Assembly (NCBI GenBank): GCA_007120915.1
Contig: SKMT01000034.1
Span: 1 to 7,453, forward strand
Length of the DNA: 7,453 bases
Source: Myxococcales bacterium
GTDB lineage: Bacteria > Myxococcota_A > Bradymonadia > Bradymonadales > Bradymonadaceae
Direction: 5' to 3'
Made by a program: the position numbers and the translations under genes
The notes under the pieces: generated by a model
The model's database searches: none
What the model was told of the DNA's origin: nothing
What the model saw: only the letters and a program-made list of their open reading frames with translations
Part shown: positions 6,161 to 7,453 of the stretch, piece after piece
Numbering within the stretch: position 1 is the stretch's first letter
How the letters are laid out: every line of letters starts with the position of its first letter

Positions 6161-6760
6161 TCACTCGTCGTCCGGCGACTCTTCGGGCTCGGCGTCACCG
6201 TCGTCTACCGGCGCCTGCTCCATGTCGATCTCCATCTCCCCGCCCTCGGCGTCTTCCATCTCCAGCTCGATCGCCTCTTCGAGTTCTTCGGGGGATACAG
6301 GTTCGCCGTCACCGGTCTCTATCTGAAGATTGCCTTCCTCATCCGGCGCCGCCGGCTGCGGCTGTTCGCCGTCGAGCATCTCCAGCGGCTGCTCTCCCGG
6401 GGCCATCGACTCGTCGACATCGATCTCTTCGAGCTCGTTGTCCGCACTTCCCTCGTCGATGATCTGGTGGGTCTGAGCCTGGGCCGGTTCATCGGCCTCC
6501 ATGTCCAGATCCAGCGCCGATTGGGGCTTGCTTGAATACCACGCCAGCGCCATGCTGGTGATCATGAACGATGCGCCCAGCACGACGGTCAGCTTCTCCA
6601 GAAACCCTGCCGCGCCCCGGCCACCGAACACTTCCTGGCCCATGGCTGCGGCGCTGCTGAATCCAGCTCCCAGCCCGCCGCCCTTGCCTGACTGAAGCAG
6701 GATCACGACGACGATCACGAAGCTCAAAATGATATGTAGAACGAGCAGAAACTGTTCCAT
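6161..6760 (-). CDS. secG: Preprotein translocase subunit SecG with long acidic C-terminal tail
   Basis: SecG is the small accessory subunit of the SecYEG channel in the inner membrane and eases SecA-driven export. The first 76 residues are typical: transmembrane segment 1 at about 3-22, the conserved loop LLQSGKGGGLGAGFSSAAAM at 21-40 with FGGRGA at 45-50, and transmembrane segment 2 at about 55-75 ending in ALAWYSS. Residues 77-199 form a tail with about 46 Asp/Glu, a single Lys and no Arg, with Pro, Gln and Gly between. Many SecG proteins stop near 75-125 residues, so 199 is long. The tail should be disordered and on the same side of the membrane as the N-terminus of the two-helix hairpin. 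The ATG at 6760 begins exactly at the SecG N-terminus, but no good ribosome binding site precedes it. No tpiA, its common neighbour, is present. Confidence 0.93.
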   Translation of the reverse strand: MEQFLLVLHIILSFVIVVVILLQSGKGGGLGAGFSSAAAMGQEVFGGRGAAGFLEKLTVVLGASFMITSMALAWYSSKPQSALDLDMEADEPAQAQTHQIIDEGSADNELEEIDVDESMAPGEQPLEMLDGEQPQPAAPDEEGNLQIETGDGEPVSPEELEEAIELEMEDAEGGEMEIDMEQAPVDDGDAEPEESPDDE

Positions 6761-6839
6761 AGTGGTCTTGACGGGCCGTAGATGGAATTGTGGTCAGCGC
6801 AACGCGCCGGTGCTTTCGAAAATTCGTACCGGAAAGCCG

Positions 6840-6867
6840 AGGATACTTAACGTAGTGCAAACCTCAA
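6840..6867 (-). promoter_or_regulatory. Candidate sigma-70-type promoter for secG
   Basis: On the minus strand TTGAGG (6867-6862) and TATCCT (6845-6840) are separated by 16 bases, each matching four of six consensus positions. Transcription would start around 6833 and leave a leader of about 70 bases before secG. It lies in the divergent spacer, just upstream of the + strand gene at 6883. The match is moderate and was judged by eye. Confidence 0.35.
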
Positions 6868-6882
6868 CGCAAGTGACGAAAC

Positions 6883-7453
6883 ATGAGCGACGATAACGAC
6901 GCTTCGCCACCACGCCAGTTCGATCAGCTTCTCGATCGGCTCGACCGGGCTCATCGCCGCCTGGAGGCCGCCCACGCCGACGTGCGCGACGCTCAGGCCG
7001 AAAGCCAGCGCGCGCTCGGTGATGTCGTCGACAGCATCGGCGATCTCGCCGACGCCGTACGCCAGCTCGTAGCCGATGAGCAGGCCGACGCCGGTGGAGA
7101 CGAACCGGTCGGCGACGATAAAGCTGACGCAGCCGAAACCGAAATGGCCGAGGCCCAACCGCAACCGGATGGGCACGACCACCCCCAGAACGCATTACCG
7201 GCCCGTCTCCATTCCCGAGGCGTACCAATTCCCGACCAGCAGCCTCCCGACGACGACGCCGAACCGGCTGAACCGGGCGAACCTGAGCAGTCACAACAAC
7301 CCGCCAACCCGGCCTCTCCCCCGGCAACACCGTCTTCTGAATCGCGGCCGGCCCCCGCCCCGGCGGTGCCGATGCACGCCCCCCGGTTGATCGACCGTCA
7401 GCTACCGGACAGCCCCTCCCCGTTCAGCGGGCTCGACAAAGACCGGCGCATCG
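6883..7453 (+). CDS. Hypothetical coiled-coil, Ala/Pro/Asp-rich protein (3' truncated by window)
   Basis: A frame starting at ATG 6883 stays open to the window end (190 codons) and has no stop inside. An in-frame TGA at 6874-6876 makes this the first possible start. Residues 1-65 look like an amphipathic helix or coiled coil (FDQLLDRLDRAHRRLEAAHADVRDAQ is one helical run, split here by position 13-38). From about 66 on the protein is low in complexity and rich in Asp, Glu, Ala, Pro and Gln, ending in a Pro/Ala/Ser linker (residues 136-165) before PRLIDRQLPDSPSPF. There is no signal peptide or membrane segment. Codon third positions are mostly G or C, as in the neighbouring genes, which favours this frame over the hydrophobic frame opposite. 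It is divergent from secG with 122 bases between them. The ribosome site is weak (AAGTGA region). I do not recognise the family; a linker between an N-terminal helix and an unseen domain is plausible. Confidence 0.62.
   Translation, partial: MSDDNDASPPRQFDQLLDRLDRAHRRLEAAHADVRDAQAESQRALGDVVDSIGDLADAVRQLVADEQADAGGDEPVGDDKADAAETEMAEAQPQPDGHDHPQNALPARLHSRGVPIPDQQPPDDDAEPAEPGEPEQSQQPANPASPPATPSSESRPAPAPAVPMHAPRLIDRQLPDSPSPFSGLDKDRRI

Noticed and set aside
5903..6535. Plus-strand open frame opposite secG and the spacer
   Set aside because: The opposite strand encodes an unmistakable SecG core continuing in frame through the acidic tail; this frame is Arg/Leu-rich antisense.
6847..7182. Minus-strand hydrophobic frame that could be read as a small membrane protein
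   Set aside because: Its Val/Gly/Ala hydrophobicity is what antisense of Asp/Ala-rich coding gives. The plus frame is longer, open to the edge and has GC-rich third positions. Some doubt remains because the plus-strand product is low in complexity.

Overview
The window reads as chromosomal DNA of a high-GC, Gram-negative bacterium. It carries a lipoprotein with c-type heme motifs, the succinylase-type lysine/diaminopimelate enzyme DapD, and very Asp/Glu-rich proteins. The acidic, GC-rich proteome is compatible with a marine or saline deltaproteobacterial lineage (Bradymonadota/Myxococcota-like). That placement is inference from style, not from a marker gene. Coding density is high and I see no transposase, phage gene, CRISPR array, tRNA or rRNA.

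Left end (1-1683, + strand): the 3' part of a parallel beta-helix protein is followed after 4 bases by a complete diheme c-type cytochrome-like lipoprotein. The two resemble a conserved gene pair of unknown function (TIGR03805/TIGR03806 types), probably exported and co-expressed.

Convergent junction (1684-1833): two 51-base direct repeats with one mismatch, each folding into two hairpins, plus a decayed partial third copy. This is a REP-like element lying between the 3' ends of two converging genes, where it could also act as a two-way transcription stop.

Central block (1834-5931, - strand; order of transcription dapD, aminotransferase, unknown membrane protein, PrsW-family protease): dapD and the aminotransferase overlap by 4 bases, with a strong ribosome binding site inside the end of dapD. 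Together they could supply two successive steps of diaminopimelate synthesis. After a 62-base gap come an unrecognised two-segment membrane protein and, 23 bases later, an intramembrane metalloprotease of the PrsW family with its catalytic-type motifs intact.

Right part (5932-7453): a 229-base spacer with a GC-rich hairpin separates dapD from secG (- strand). SecG has a normal two-helix core but an unusually long, strongly acidic C-terminal tail. Divergent from secG, after 122 bases, a + strand gene begins and runs off the window. Its N-terminus looks like a coiled coil and the rest is Ala/Pro/Asp-rich low-complexity sequence.

I see no clearly new multi-gene system. The points most worth following are the twin double-hairpin repeat, the beta-helix/cytochrome pair, the protease/unknown membrane protein pair, and the acidic SecG tail.
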